A DNA stretch of 64,000 nt from Kushneria konosiri. GTDB taxonomy: Bacteria > Pseudomonadota > Gammaproteobacteria > Pseudomonadales > Halomonadaceae. A program made the position numbers and the translations under genes. Positions 18,454 to 26,168 of the stretch are shown here, one piece after another; the stretch's first letter is position 1; each line of letters starts with the position of its first letter. The notes under the pieces are model-generated. The model worked only from the letters and a program-made list of their open reading frames with translations. It made no database searches and was not told the origin of the DNA. Where the stretch lies: contig NZ_CP021323.1 of the NCBI RefSeq assembly GCF_002155145.1, positions 2,728,001-2,792,000 of the forward strand, written 5' to 3'.

Positions 18454-19292
18454 GGCGATATCGGATCCTGATACTGCTGGCCGCATGGCTGCTGGCGGAT
18501 ACTCATGTCTGGGCGGGTAGCCGCCTGGCAGGGACCGGTGGCGTCATGCAGGTCGAAGGCGCCAGTGGTGGTGGCCTCTCTCCCTGGGGGATGTTGACGG
18601 GCACCGCAAGCGAAGGCGAGGTGGCCGTGACGCTTGGCGCCACGCGCGCGGATGTGGACGACTACCATCTCGTGGTCAGCGGCGTCGCAGCCAATCTCTA
18701 TGACCACATTGAACTCTCTTATGCCCAGCAGAGGCTGGCGCTGGATACGCTGGGCGGCCATCAGACTCAGGAGATATATGGCGTCAAACTGCGCTTGTTC
18801 GGCGATGTGCTCTATCGCCCCTGGGGTGTCTGGAGTCTGGGCGTTCAGCACAAGCAGCTGATCGAAGGTCAGGCGCTGGCCCGAGCCGTGGGGGCCCGCG
18901 ACACTCAGGGCAACGATGTCTATCTGGCCGGCAGCAAGCTCTTTTTCGATGCACTTGCCGGGCGCAATCTGCTGGTCAATACCACGCTGCGCTCAACCAG
19001 GGCCAACCAGGGCGGCCTGCTGGGATTTGGGGGCGACCAGGGGAATCACCGCGAGCTGATGATTGAAACCTCGGTCGGGCTTTTTTTGACGCCGGACTGG
19101 ATCGTGGGCGCCGAGTACCGCCAGAAGCCTGACAATCTGGGATTTGCCGGAGAGGATGACTGGCGCGATGTCTATGTCGCGTGGTTGATCAACAAGCACG
19201 TGTCGCTGACCGGAGCGCTTCTGGATCTGGGCGACATTGCAGGTCTTGAGCAGCAGCGGGGCGGTTATTTATCCCTTCAGCTGTCGTTGTAA
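18450..19292 (+). CDS. DUF3034 family outer-membrane-like protein
   Basis: A 280-residue exported protein; signal peptide ends near LLADTHVWAGS. The mature part is Gly/Asp/aromatic rich and built of alternating strands (VAANLYDHIELSYAQQRLAL, VKLRLFGDVLYRPWGVWSLG, VGLFLTPDWIVGAEYRQKPD), ending in YLSLQLSL, as in small beta-barrels; this matches the uncharacterised DUF3034 family. It starts in an ATGA overlap with the GGDEF-EAL gene. A role as outer-membrane partner of the same signalling or redox system is inferred only from the conserved neighbourhood. Confidence 0.82.
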   Translation: MRRYRILILLAAWLLADTHVWAGSRLAGTGGVMQVEGASGGGLSPWGMLTGTASEGEVAVTLGATRADVDDYHLVVSGVAANLYDHIELSYAQQRLALDTLGGHQTQEIYGVKLRLFGDVLYRPWGVWSLGVQHKQLIEGQALARAVGARDTQGNDVYLAGSKLFFDALAGRNLLVNTTLRSTRANQGGLLGFGGDQGNHRELMIETSVGLFLTPDWIVGAEYRQKPDNLGFAGEDDWRDVYVAWLINKHVSLTGALLDLGDIAGLEQQRGGYLSLQLSL

Positions 19293-19310
19293 TCATTGCG
19301 GAGAGTCAGC

Positions 19311-19748
19311 ATGCGTGCATTGTGTGGTATCGCCACCGTCGCGATATTGATCACCGGCCTTTCAGGTTGCGTCGGGCAGCCTGAAAGACCGCCATCGCTC
19401 TATCAGCGGCTGGGCGGTCAGGCCGGCGTTCATGACATCGTCACGGACCTTTTGATCAATGTGGCCGATGATCCGCGCATCGTGGGCTATTTCGCTCACA
19501 CCAACATCGATTATCTGGCCGGCTCGCTCGAGCAGTATATTTGCGACATCAGTGATGGGCCCTGTACCTATGAAGGGCCCTCCATGGCGCGGGCGCATCA
19601 GCATATGGGCCTGACCGATGCCAGCTTCAATGCCCTGGTAGACGACCTGCAAAGGGCGTTGATGGCTCAGGATATCGATATGGGAGCACGTAATGCGCTG
19701 TTGGGTCGGCTGGCGCCGCAATACAGCGAGGTCATGCGCGACCAATAG
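19311..19748 (+). CDS. Lipoprotein group-1 truncated globin
   Basis: A 145-residue truncated hemoglobin with a lipoprotein signal: hydrophobic IATVAILITGLSGC, lipobox LSGC, so probably membrane-tethered in the periplasm. The globin part begins SLYQRLGGQAGVHDIVTDLL and contains YFAHTNIDYLAGSLEQYICD; the proximal heme His is in MARAHQHMGLTDASF. Group-1 truncated globins bind O2 or NO. The start ATG 19311 has GGAGAG five bases before; TTG 19296 is rejected. It follows the DUF3034 gene by 18 bases and completes the operon, arguing for an O2/NO or redox input to the c-di-GMP enzyme. Confidence 0.87.
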   Translation: MRALCGIATVAILITGLSGCVGQPERPPSLYQRLGGQAGVHDIVTDLLINVADDPRIVGYFAHTNIDYLAGSLEQYICDISDGPCTYEGPSMARAHQHMGLTDASFNALVDDLQRALMAQDIDMGARNALLGRLAPQYSEVMRDQ

Positions 19749-19837
19749 GGCATGCCTGGCCCTCGATCAGGGTTGACCGTGACAAGCCCACATCATGGAC
19801 CTGACAATACGCGCTCATATCATCACAAGAGCCGGTC

Positions 19838-20527
19838 ATGAGCGCGCCAGATAAAACCACGTTGATTGTCCTGCCCGGCTGGGTGCTGGGGCCTTGCCCC
19901 CTGATACCGCTGGCTCGTGCCATTGAGCACCACGGTAATGATATTTCCGTAGAGTGTGTTGCCTACCCTCGCCTGAACAGCCCGCGCCTTGATGTATGGC
20001 TCGAAGCGCTGGATGCACACTTGCCTGACGATGCCTGGCTGGGCGGCTGGTCCATGGGCGGTATGCTGGCAGTAGCACTGGCCGAGCGACGCGGCAGACG
20101 TACGCCAGGGGTGATCACCATGGGGGCGGGTGCGCAGGCCGTATCGCCGGACCATGTGAAGGGGCGTCTGACAGACCCGGGGAGCTGGCCTGCCCGGCTT
20201 GATCAGGGCCGGCATGACGCCTGGCATCTGGGCAAACGCCTTTTGACGACCCTGCCTCGCGCCGGCGCGAGGCAATCGGCCATGGAACTGGCGCTGCTGG
20301 CGGCGATGGACCTGCGTCAGATGCTGCCACATCTGAACATGCCGCAACTGCATCTTTACGGTGAGCAGGATGCCCTGATTCCGGCATCGGTGCGTCAGGT
20401 CGTTGCAAGGCATCTTTCCCCTGCCGGGGAGATACAGCTGATACCCGATGCCGGGCACGGCTTTGTGATCGATCAGAAGGCTCAAACGGCACGGGCCATT
20501 GTGGACTTCATGCAGGGAACTGCCTGA
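19838..20527 (+). CDS. BioH-like alpha/beta hydrolase
   Basis: A 229-residue cytoplasmic alpha/beta-hydrolase. The oxyanion region is VLPGWVLGP, the nucleophile elbow GWSMGG, the acid Asp is in LYGEQDALIP, and the His in DAGHGFVID. The stretch ELALLAAMDLRQMLPHLNMP resembles BioH, the pimeloyl-ACP methyl esterase of biotin synthesis (about 255 residues). No bio genes are adjacent, so BioH is plausible but a general carboxylesterase cannot be excluded. AAGAG lies upstream of ATG 19838. It may be read from the preceding operon (89-base gap) or its own promoter. Confidence 0.75.
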   Translation: MSAPDKTTLIVLPGWVLGPCPLIPLARAIEHHGNDISVECVAYPRLNSPRLDVWLEALDAHLPDDAWLGGWSMGGMLAVALAERRGRRTPGVITMGAGAQAVSPDHVKGRLTDPGSWPARLDQGRHDAWHLGKRLLTTLPRAGARQSAMELALLAAMDLRQMLPHLNMPQLHLYGEQDALIPASVRQVVARHLSPAGEIQLIPDAGHGFVIDQKAQTARAIVDFMQGTA

Positions 20528-20594
20528 TAGTCTGACCGTTCGGATGGGCTCGGGGAAGCCTTGAGCGGCCCGAGGTCGTCGTGAGTTTTTTTAC

Positions 20595-20668
20595 CCCTTG
20601 ATGGATCAAGGGCTTGTCGATCATCAGGCTGACGTCACAAGGCGTGATGGATGTTTGTCCATCACGCC
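20595..20668. terminator. Two hairpins between convergent genes
   Basis: CCCTTGA TGGA TCAAGGG near 20595-20612 and the perfect 11-bp stem GGCGTGATGGA (20641-20651) / TCCATCACGCC (20658-20668). They lie between the convergent hydrolase and the 52-aa gene. Neither has a good T run after it; they probably terminate or protect the 3' ends. Confidence 0.5.
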
Positions 20669-20714
20669 CTTGAAAGAGGGTGGGCGTCAATGTCCGGATA
20701 TCGGTGACCGTGCG

Positions 20715-20873
20715 CTAGCGCTGCTGGCGAGGCGGGGTACGGCCATTTTTGGTTGCTGTATTTCTGCCCTGCTGAAAGCGGTTCCAGACGTGCTGGGCAG
20801 TCTGTTTGGCCTTGCGGCGGTTTTCCGGCTTGCGTAGCCAGTTGGCGATGAATGCTCCGAGCGCGCGTTTCAT
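20715..20873 (-). CDS. Small basic protein of 52 residues, unknown function
   Basis: A very short gene supported mainly by its start: GGAGGGACCATC precedes ATG 20873 with ideal spacing, and the frame runs to a TAG at 20715-20717. The product begins MKRALGAFIANWLRKPENRR and continues KAKQTAQHVWNRFQQG, with a basic, Gln-rich tail (PPRQQR). The N-terminal half could form an amphipathic helix. I do not recognise a family. Isolated, between a convergent hydrolase and the 3' side of a C45 peptidase; the opposite-strand frame here is judged a shadow. Confidence 0.6.
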   Translation of the reverse strand: MKRALGAFIANWLRKPENRRKAKQTAQHVWNRFQQGRNTATKNGRTPPRQQR

Positions 20874-21064
20874 GATGGTCCCTCCGTGGGTGTCGGGATG
20901 TTTCCCTTCCTGCAGTATATGCGACCAGAGACTGCAGGATTCAATATCAAGCCTGAACCACGCCTGAAGTCGCCACCCAACGCGTCGCGTTAGTGTTCTA
21001 CGACCTTTTTGGTGTTTTCAGGACTCAAGATGACCGTGCCCAGACGACACGACACTGCTGATCT

Positions 21065-21087
21065 GCTGCGCCATGAGCTGGCGCAGC
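21065..21087 (-). terminator. Hairpin downstream of the C45 peptidase gene
   Basis: GCTGCGCCA (21065-21073) and TGGCGCAGC (21079-21087) form a perfect 9-bp stem, 10 bases beyond the stop of the minus-strand peptidase. No T run follows, so termination strength is uncertain. Confidence 0.5.
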
Positions 21088-21096
21088 GAGGGCGTT

Positions 21097-22152
21097 TCAC
21101 AGACTCAATGTGATGATCTCGGGATGATCGGCAGGCTTTCCCATGCTCAGCTCGGCACGCTTTTCTGTCAGGTTCATGACAATCGTGAAAAGGGTTTCCA
21201 TGCGCTCGCCTTCTGGGGTGTCAGGGTTTTCACGTCGATTGATGGCATCCGGCGCGCCCTGCTCATCGCTCAAGTGGCCGCGCAGCGATTCAAACGAGGG
21301 TTCACTGTCAGCGACCAGCTCGCGCAGGCGCTCAAGCCGGGTAAAGGAGTCTTCGCGGGGAAAGTCTTCGAGTCCCGGCGGCAGATGTCTGGCGATCAGA
21401 TGATTGGTATGGCAGAGCCTGCCATGGCGCGGCGTCATGGCGCTGTCGCCCATGGGCGAGACTTCGACGCCTGCGGCCTGACCGCTGCCATCGGCAATGA
21501 GAAAATGCGCCGGAGAGGCGACGCCGATCTCATCGATCATATCGAGCGCATGCTCGACACCATCGCTTTCGAGTACTCGTCGCAGCATGATATGAATCGG
21601 CAGCTTCGGCTTGCAGATCTGCGAGCGTAACGCATTGAGGCATACGCCCACGCCGTGCTCATTGAAGCCGATCTTGCCGATGATGCCGGCCTCGGTGACC
21701 ATCGTGATGGCAGGCTTGTCCGGTGCGCGCAGGGTCATGCAGATCAGGGCATCACGCTGCGAGCCCTTCCAGTCCCAGTTCTGGGCCAGCCACTGGGCAC
21801 CGCTTGCCGAATCGCGCTGGGAGAGCGCCGAGCAACCGTCGGGCTGGATGGGGCCGCCGGCATGAGTGAGCGCGATTTCACTGCGCGCATTCAGGACCAG
21901 CACATCCAGCGGATCGATGTCGGCGCCCTGGGCGATGCCGGCCATCTCTTCCAGCAACTCGGGGCAGATGTGCTCGATGGCTGCCTTGAAGCGTTCGGCT
22001 TCATAGCGCGCCGTATCCCAGTCCAGTCCGGCCATCTCCTGGAACATTCGACGATAAGTGGCAAGGCTGACGGCGATCTCGGCAGCCGCCTGTCGCCCAT
22101 GTGCCTCACCGATTTCGAAATGGGTGCCTCGAACATCGATATGTTTGACCAC
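21097..22152 (-). CDS. C45-family Ntn hydrolase (acyltransferase-like)
   Basis: A 351-residue protein of the C45 peptidase / isopenicillin-N acyltransferase-like family. These are made as precursors that cut themselves before a Cys, which becomes the N-terminal nucleophile; the site here is QPDGCSALS with Cys107. Other conserved stretches: TAGHGR-like GEAHGRQAAAEI, LNARSEIALTHAGG, WLAQNWDWKG, GIIGKIGFNEHGVGVCLNAL and HTNHL. Members act on acyl amides such as acyl-homoserine lactones, penicillins or peptides; the substrate here is unknown. GTG 22152 has AGGAG six to seven bases before it. Divergent from recB by 180 bases. Confidence 0.87.
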   Translation of the reverse strand: MVKHIDVRGTHFEIGEAHGRQAAAEIAVSLATYRRMFQEMAGLDWDTARYEAERFKAAIEHICPELLEEMAGIAQGADIDPLDVLVLNARSEIALTHAGGPIQPDGCSALSQRDSASGAQWLAQNWDWKGSQRDALICMTLRAPDKPAITMVTEAGIIGKIGFNEHGVGVCLNALRSQICKPKLPIHIMLRRVLESDGVEHALDMIDEIGVASPAHFLIADGSGQAAGVEVSPMGDSAMTPRHGRLCHTNHLIARHLPPGLEDFPREDSFTRLERLRELVADSEPSFESLRGHLSDEQGAPDAINRRENPDTPEGERMETLFTIVMNLTEKRAELSMGKPADHPEIITLSL

Positions 22153-22331
22153 GTCGCGCTCCTGTTGTTATCGGACCTGTTTCACCTCCAGCATGAGCCT
22201 CGAAAGTCGATCCGTCGAGTACCTGGCGTATGGTTGTGCACACCTTCATGCGCTCGTTGGACACCGGTGCAGAGCTTGATGCGTTGATCACGGTCATGGC
22301 ACACGGGCCGCGGCGATGGTGTAATGCGGTC

Positions 22332-25300
22332 ATGACCACATCGCTTGATATCCCGACGCTACCGCTCAACGGCCGCCGCCTGATCGAGGCCGGCGCCGGT
22401 ACCGGCAAGACCTTTACCCTGGCCGCGCTCTATGTGCGACTGGTGCTGGGCCATGGCGGTGACGCCGCCTATTCCCGCCCGTTAATGCCGCCGGAAATTC
22501 TGGTGGTGACCTTTACCGAGGCCGCGACCGAAGAGCTGCGTGACCGCATCCGTGCGAGGCTGCGCCAGGCACGCGAGGTATTGCTGGGGCGGGCCGGCAG
22601 CGACGCCGTGCTCGACCGGTTGCTGGCAGACATTGACCCTTTGAATCGAGAGCGGGCCGCCTCAAGGCTCGATGCCGCCGCGCGGGTAATGGATGATGCG
22701 GCCATCTTCACCATCCATGGTTTTTGTCAGCGCATGCTCAAGCGTCACGCCTTTGACAGCGGGGCGCTGTTTGCCAGCGAGCTGGTGCCAGACAGCAGCG
22801 CCCTGTTCAAGTCTCTGGTGGAAGACTACTGGCGTCGTCAGTTCTATCGACAGTCCACGTCGCGTCAGCGTCTGCTGGCGCAGTGGTGGGAGACCCCCGA
22901 TCAGCTGTGCCAGGAGATCAGTCTGCTGCTTCATGGTGGTCGCCCCCGAGCGCTGATGCTGGGAGAAACACTGATTTGTGCACCGGCCACTCTGGATGGT
23001 GCGCTGGACCGGCTGGATCAGGGGCTGGCACAGCAGGATGCTCTAATCACCCGACTGCGTGCGCTGTGGCGGGCCGAAAGCGATGACATTACGGCGCTGC
23101 TGCGAGAGGCCATCGAGGGTGGAGTGCTCAAGGCCAACATGTTCAAACCCTTGGATCTGCCGGCGCGCCTTGATGCTCTGCAGCAATGGATGACGGGGGC
23201 ACAGGACGCCCCGGACGAGACACTCAGGGATTCGAAAGGGCGACTGTGGTGTTCGAGCGAGCGACTGATCGACGGCGCCAAAAAAAATCATGCGCCTCCG
23301 GAACATGCCTTTTTCGAGGCGCTATCGCAGTTCGGGACGCTGGTAGAAGGGCAGCGTGATCAGCAGGCCAGGGTGCGTGCGCAGGTGCTGGCTCATGCGC
23401 GGGATACGCTGGCGCAGTCGCTGAGTCAGGAAAAGCGGCGACGTGGCATGTGGGATTTCGATGACCTGCTCAATAGTCTGGATGATGCGCTGGCCGGGCC
23501 TGCCGGTCCGCGACTGGCCGAGCGCATTCGCCGTAATCTGCCGGTGGCCATGATCGATGAGTTTCAGGACACCGACCCGGTCCAGTATCGCATCTTTTCC
23601 ACCATCTATACGCGGCCGCCGCAGACGACGGGGCTTTCACTGGGTGACGAGGCCCCCGGGGAAGATTTTTCGGTGGCAGATGATGCCGATGTACCGACGG
23701 CGCTTTTGATGATCGGTGACCCGCGCCAGGCCATTTACGGGTTCCGCGGCGCCGATATCGAGACCTATCTGCAGGCGCGTCGACATGTGGATCAGCGCTA
23801 TACGCTGGATCGCAATTTTCGCTCGACCGAGGCCATGGTCAGCGCCGTCAATCAGCTCTTCGCGACCGAGACGCCTTTTCAGCTCGAAGAGATTCCCTAT
23901 GAACCGGTCACGGCTCAAGGGCGAGATGAGATTTTTGTCGAGGCAGGTCAGCCGGTTGAGGCATTGACCTGCTGGCACATGGACACTCAGGCGTCAGTCA
24001 GGCGGGATGACTACCTGGAGACCATGGCCACCGCCACCTGTGCCGACATCACTCGACTGCTGTGGGGAGCTCGCCGCGGCGAGACCGGCTTTCGCAGCCG
24101 TGATGAAACCTTCAGGCCCTTGAGGCCTGCCGATATCGCCATTCTGGTACGTACCGGCAGCGAGGCCATGCGGGTACGTCAAAAGCTTCTTGAAGGAGGC
24201 GTTCGCTCGGTTTATTTGAGCCAGAAGACGTCGGTATTCGAGTCGCGCGAGGCGTTTCATCTGTTGCAGCTGCTGGAAGCCTGTGCCCACCCGCGCAATG
24301 ACCGCTCCCTGCGTGCAGCGCTGGCCACCCGGCTCATGAGCGATTCGCTGGCAGAAGTGGCGCGGCTGGAAGCCGATGAGCTGGCCTGGGAGGCGATGGT
24401 AGATCGCTTTGATGGCTATCACCGCCTCTGGCAGCGTCAGGGCGTGCTGCCGATGCTGCGCGTGATCATGCGCGATTTCGATATCCCTGCGCGGCTACTG
24501 GCGCAGTCCGACGGCGAGCGGGCACTGACGGATGTGCTGCATCTGGGCGAGCTGGCGCAGACGGCCAGTGCGCGACTTGATGGAGAACAGGCGCTGCTGC
24601 GCTGGTGGCACCAGTCGCTGGCCGGACGTTTTGAGAGTGGTATGGACCCGCAGTCCCTGATTCTGCGGCTTGAAAGCGACGATACCCTGGTGCGGGTCAT
24701 CACCATTCACAAGTCCAAGGGACTTGAATATCCGCTGGTCTATCTGCCCTTTATTGCCGACCACCGTGAAGTGGACAGCAAGAGCAAAACGCTGATGTTA
24801 AGCGATGAGACCCATGGCGCCTCGCTGGTCATGCAGGTCAGTGATGAGCAGCGTACCCGGGCTGATCGCGCGCGCCTGCAGGAGGATCTGCGTCTTTTGT
24901 ATGTGGCACTGACGCGAGCGCGCTATCTCTGCCGATTGGGGATCGGGCCGATTTACAAGGGGACCCCGCGCAAGGATACCCCGAGCGGGGCCACAACGCT
25001 GGCCGGGTCCGCGCTCGGTGCGCTGCTGTGTCAGCACGGTGGTCATGCATCACTTGATACGGCCGGTTTGAAAGCGGTGCTGGACGCGCTGGTGAGTCCG
25101 GACAGTATCGCTCTTGCCTCGCCGCCGACGCTGAAAGGGCTGCCGGCACTGGCGTCTCAGGCCTCATCGCAGGTGGGGCGAGCGCGTCACTTTAAAGGAC
25201 GAATCGATCGTGACTGGTGGGTGGCGTCTTATACCGCTCTGGTCGAGGGGGCTCGTCAGCCCGGGGACCTGACCGATCAGGCGCGTGAGGTGATGCTGGA

Positions 25301-26168
25301 GGCGCAGGCACCAAGGCTCGATCTGGAGGTGCTGGCGGAAACCAGTCCCATTCCACTGCCGCCCGTACGGCGACTGCTCGATTTCCCGCGTGGCCCGAGG
25401 GCGGGCACCTTCCTGCACGCGCTGCTGGAAGACATTGAGCCGGATCGTCTGGGCGAACTTGCCACCCCCGGGTCGAGCTATCGAGAAGCACTTTATCGGC
25501 TGATTCGTCAGCGCGTACAGCGTGCCAGCCTGGACCCGCACTGGGTCGATGTCCTGCACGACTGGTGTTGTGCGGTACTGACGGCGCCGCTATATCCGAC
25601 ACTGCCGGGGCTGTCGCTTGAGCGACTCGATGGCTGGCGCAGTGAGCTCGAGTTCTGGCTGCCTGCCAGCGGCATCAGCAGTCGTCGGCTGGACGCGCTG
25701 ATCTGCCAATATGAGCCGTTGCCGGGTATCCGCGCGGAACTCGCTCCCAGAACGCTGGCTGGAATGCTCAAGGGGTACATCGATCTGGTCATCGAATACG
25801 ATGGATGCTTTTACGTTATCGACTGGAAGTCCAACCATCTGGGAGACACGCTCGAGGCCTATGATCAGGCCGCCATGGTGGCCTCGGTGGTGTCTCACCG
25901 CTATGACGTGCAGTACGTCATCTATACCCTTGCGCTGCATCGCCACCTCAAAAGCCGATTGCCGGATTACGACTATGATCACCATCTTGGTGGCGTGCTC
26001 TATCTCTTTTTGCGCGGCATGACGGCAGAGGGCGAGCGAGGCGTGCTGTATCGAAAGCCGGCGCGTGAGCTGATCGAGCAGCTTGATGATCTGTTGGCAC
26101 AAGGCGAGCGCACTGCAAAGCGTGTACACCCTGCAACGCCAGCAGTGGATGCAGGAGAACTGTCATGA
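22332..26168 (+). CDS. recB: Exodeoxyribonuclease V beta subunit RecB
   Basis: A 1278-residue RecB: 3'-5' SF1 helicase plus nuclease of the RecBCD double-strand-break repair enzyme. Walker A GAGTGKT is at residues 21-27; further helicase motifs are FTEAATEELRDRIRARL, FTIHGFCQRML, AMIDEFQDTDPVQYRIF, MIGDPRQAIYGFRGADI and ITIHKSKGLEYPLVYLP. The C-terminal nuclease domain has GYIDLVIEYDG and VIDWKSNHLG near residues 1145-1170. ATG 22332 gives the canonical N-terminus; upstream in-frame starts (22296, 22230) only add unrelated residues, and the ribosome site is weak. It overlaps recD by ATGA. RecC, needed for the complex, is not encoded in this window. Confidence 0.96.
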   Translation: MTTSLDIPTLPLNGRRLIEAGAGTGKTFTLAALYVRLVLGHGGDAAYSRPLMPPEILVVTFTEAATEELRDRIRARLRQAREVLLGRAGSDAVLDRLLADIDPLNRERAASRLDAAARVMDDAAIFTIHGFCQRMLKRHAFDSGALFASELVPDSSALFKSLVEDYWRRQFYRQSTSRQRLLAQWWETPDQLCQEISLLLHGGRPRALMLGETLICAPATLDGALDRLDQGLAQQDALITRLRALWRAESDDITALLREAIEGGVLKANMFKPLDLPARLDALQQWMTGAQDAPDETLRDSKGRLWCSSERLIDGAKKNHAPPEHAFFEALSQFGTLVEGQRDQQARVRAQVLAHARDTLAQSLSQEKRRRGMWDFDDLLNSLDDALAGPAGPRLAERIRRNLPVAMIDEFQDTDPVQYRIFSTIYTRPPQTTGLSLGDEAPGEDFSVADDADVPTALLMIGDPRQAIYGFRGADIETYLQARRHVDQRYTLDRNFRSTEAMVSAVNQLFATETPFQLEEIPYEPVTAQGRDEIFVEAGQPVEALTCWHMDTQASVRRDDYLETMATATCADITRLLWGARRGETGFRSRDETFRPLRPADIAILVRTGSEAMRVRQKLLEGGVRSVYLSQKTSVFESREAFHLLQLLEACAHPRNDRSLRAALATRLMSDSLAEVARLEADELAWEAMVDRFDGYHRLWQRQGVLPMLRVIMRDFDIPARLLAQSDGERALTDVLHLGELAQTASARLDGEQALLRWWHQSLAGRFESGMDPQSLILRLESDDTLVRVITIHKSKGLEYPLVYLPFIADHREVDSKSKTLMLSDETHGASLVMQVSDEQRTRADRARLQEDLRLLYVALTRARYLCRLGIGPIYKGTPRKDTPSGATTLAGSALGALLCQHGGHASLDTAGLKAVLDALVSPDSIALASPPTLKGLPALASQASSQVGRARHFKGRIDRDWWVASYTALVEGARQPGDLTDQAREVMLEAQAPRLDLEVLAETSPIPLPPVRRLLDFPRGPRAGTFLHALLEDIEPDRLGELATPGSSYREALYRLIRQRVQRASLDPHWVDVLHDWCCAVLTAPLYPTLPGLSLERLDGWRSELEFWLPASGISSRRLDALICQYEPLPGIRAELAPRTLAGMLKGYIDLVIEYDGCFYVIDWKSNHLGDTLEAYDQAAMVASVVSHRYDVQYVIYTLALHRHLKSRLPDYDYDHHLGGVLYLFLRGMTAEGERGVLYRKPARELIEQLDDLLAQGERTAKRVHPATPAVDAGELS

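Noticed and set aside
20598-20837. 79-codon plus-strand frame opposite the 52-aa gene
   Set aside because: No ribosome site, covers two hairpins, and the opposite strand has a well-started gene.
21029-21112. Micro-ORF of 27 codons with AGGA at correct spacing
   Set aside because: Too short to judge, overlaps the 3' hairpin and end of the C45 gene, no similarity.
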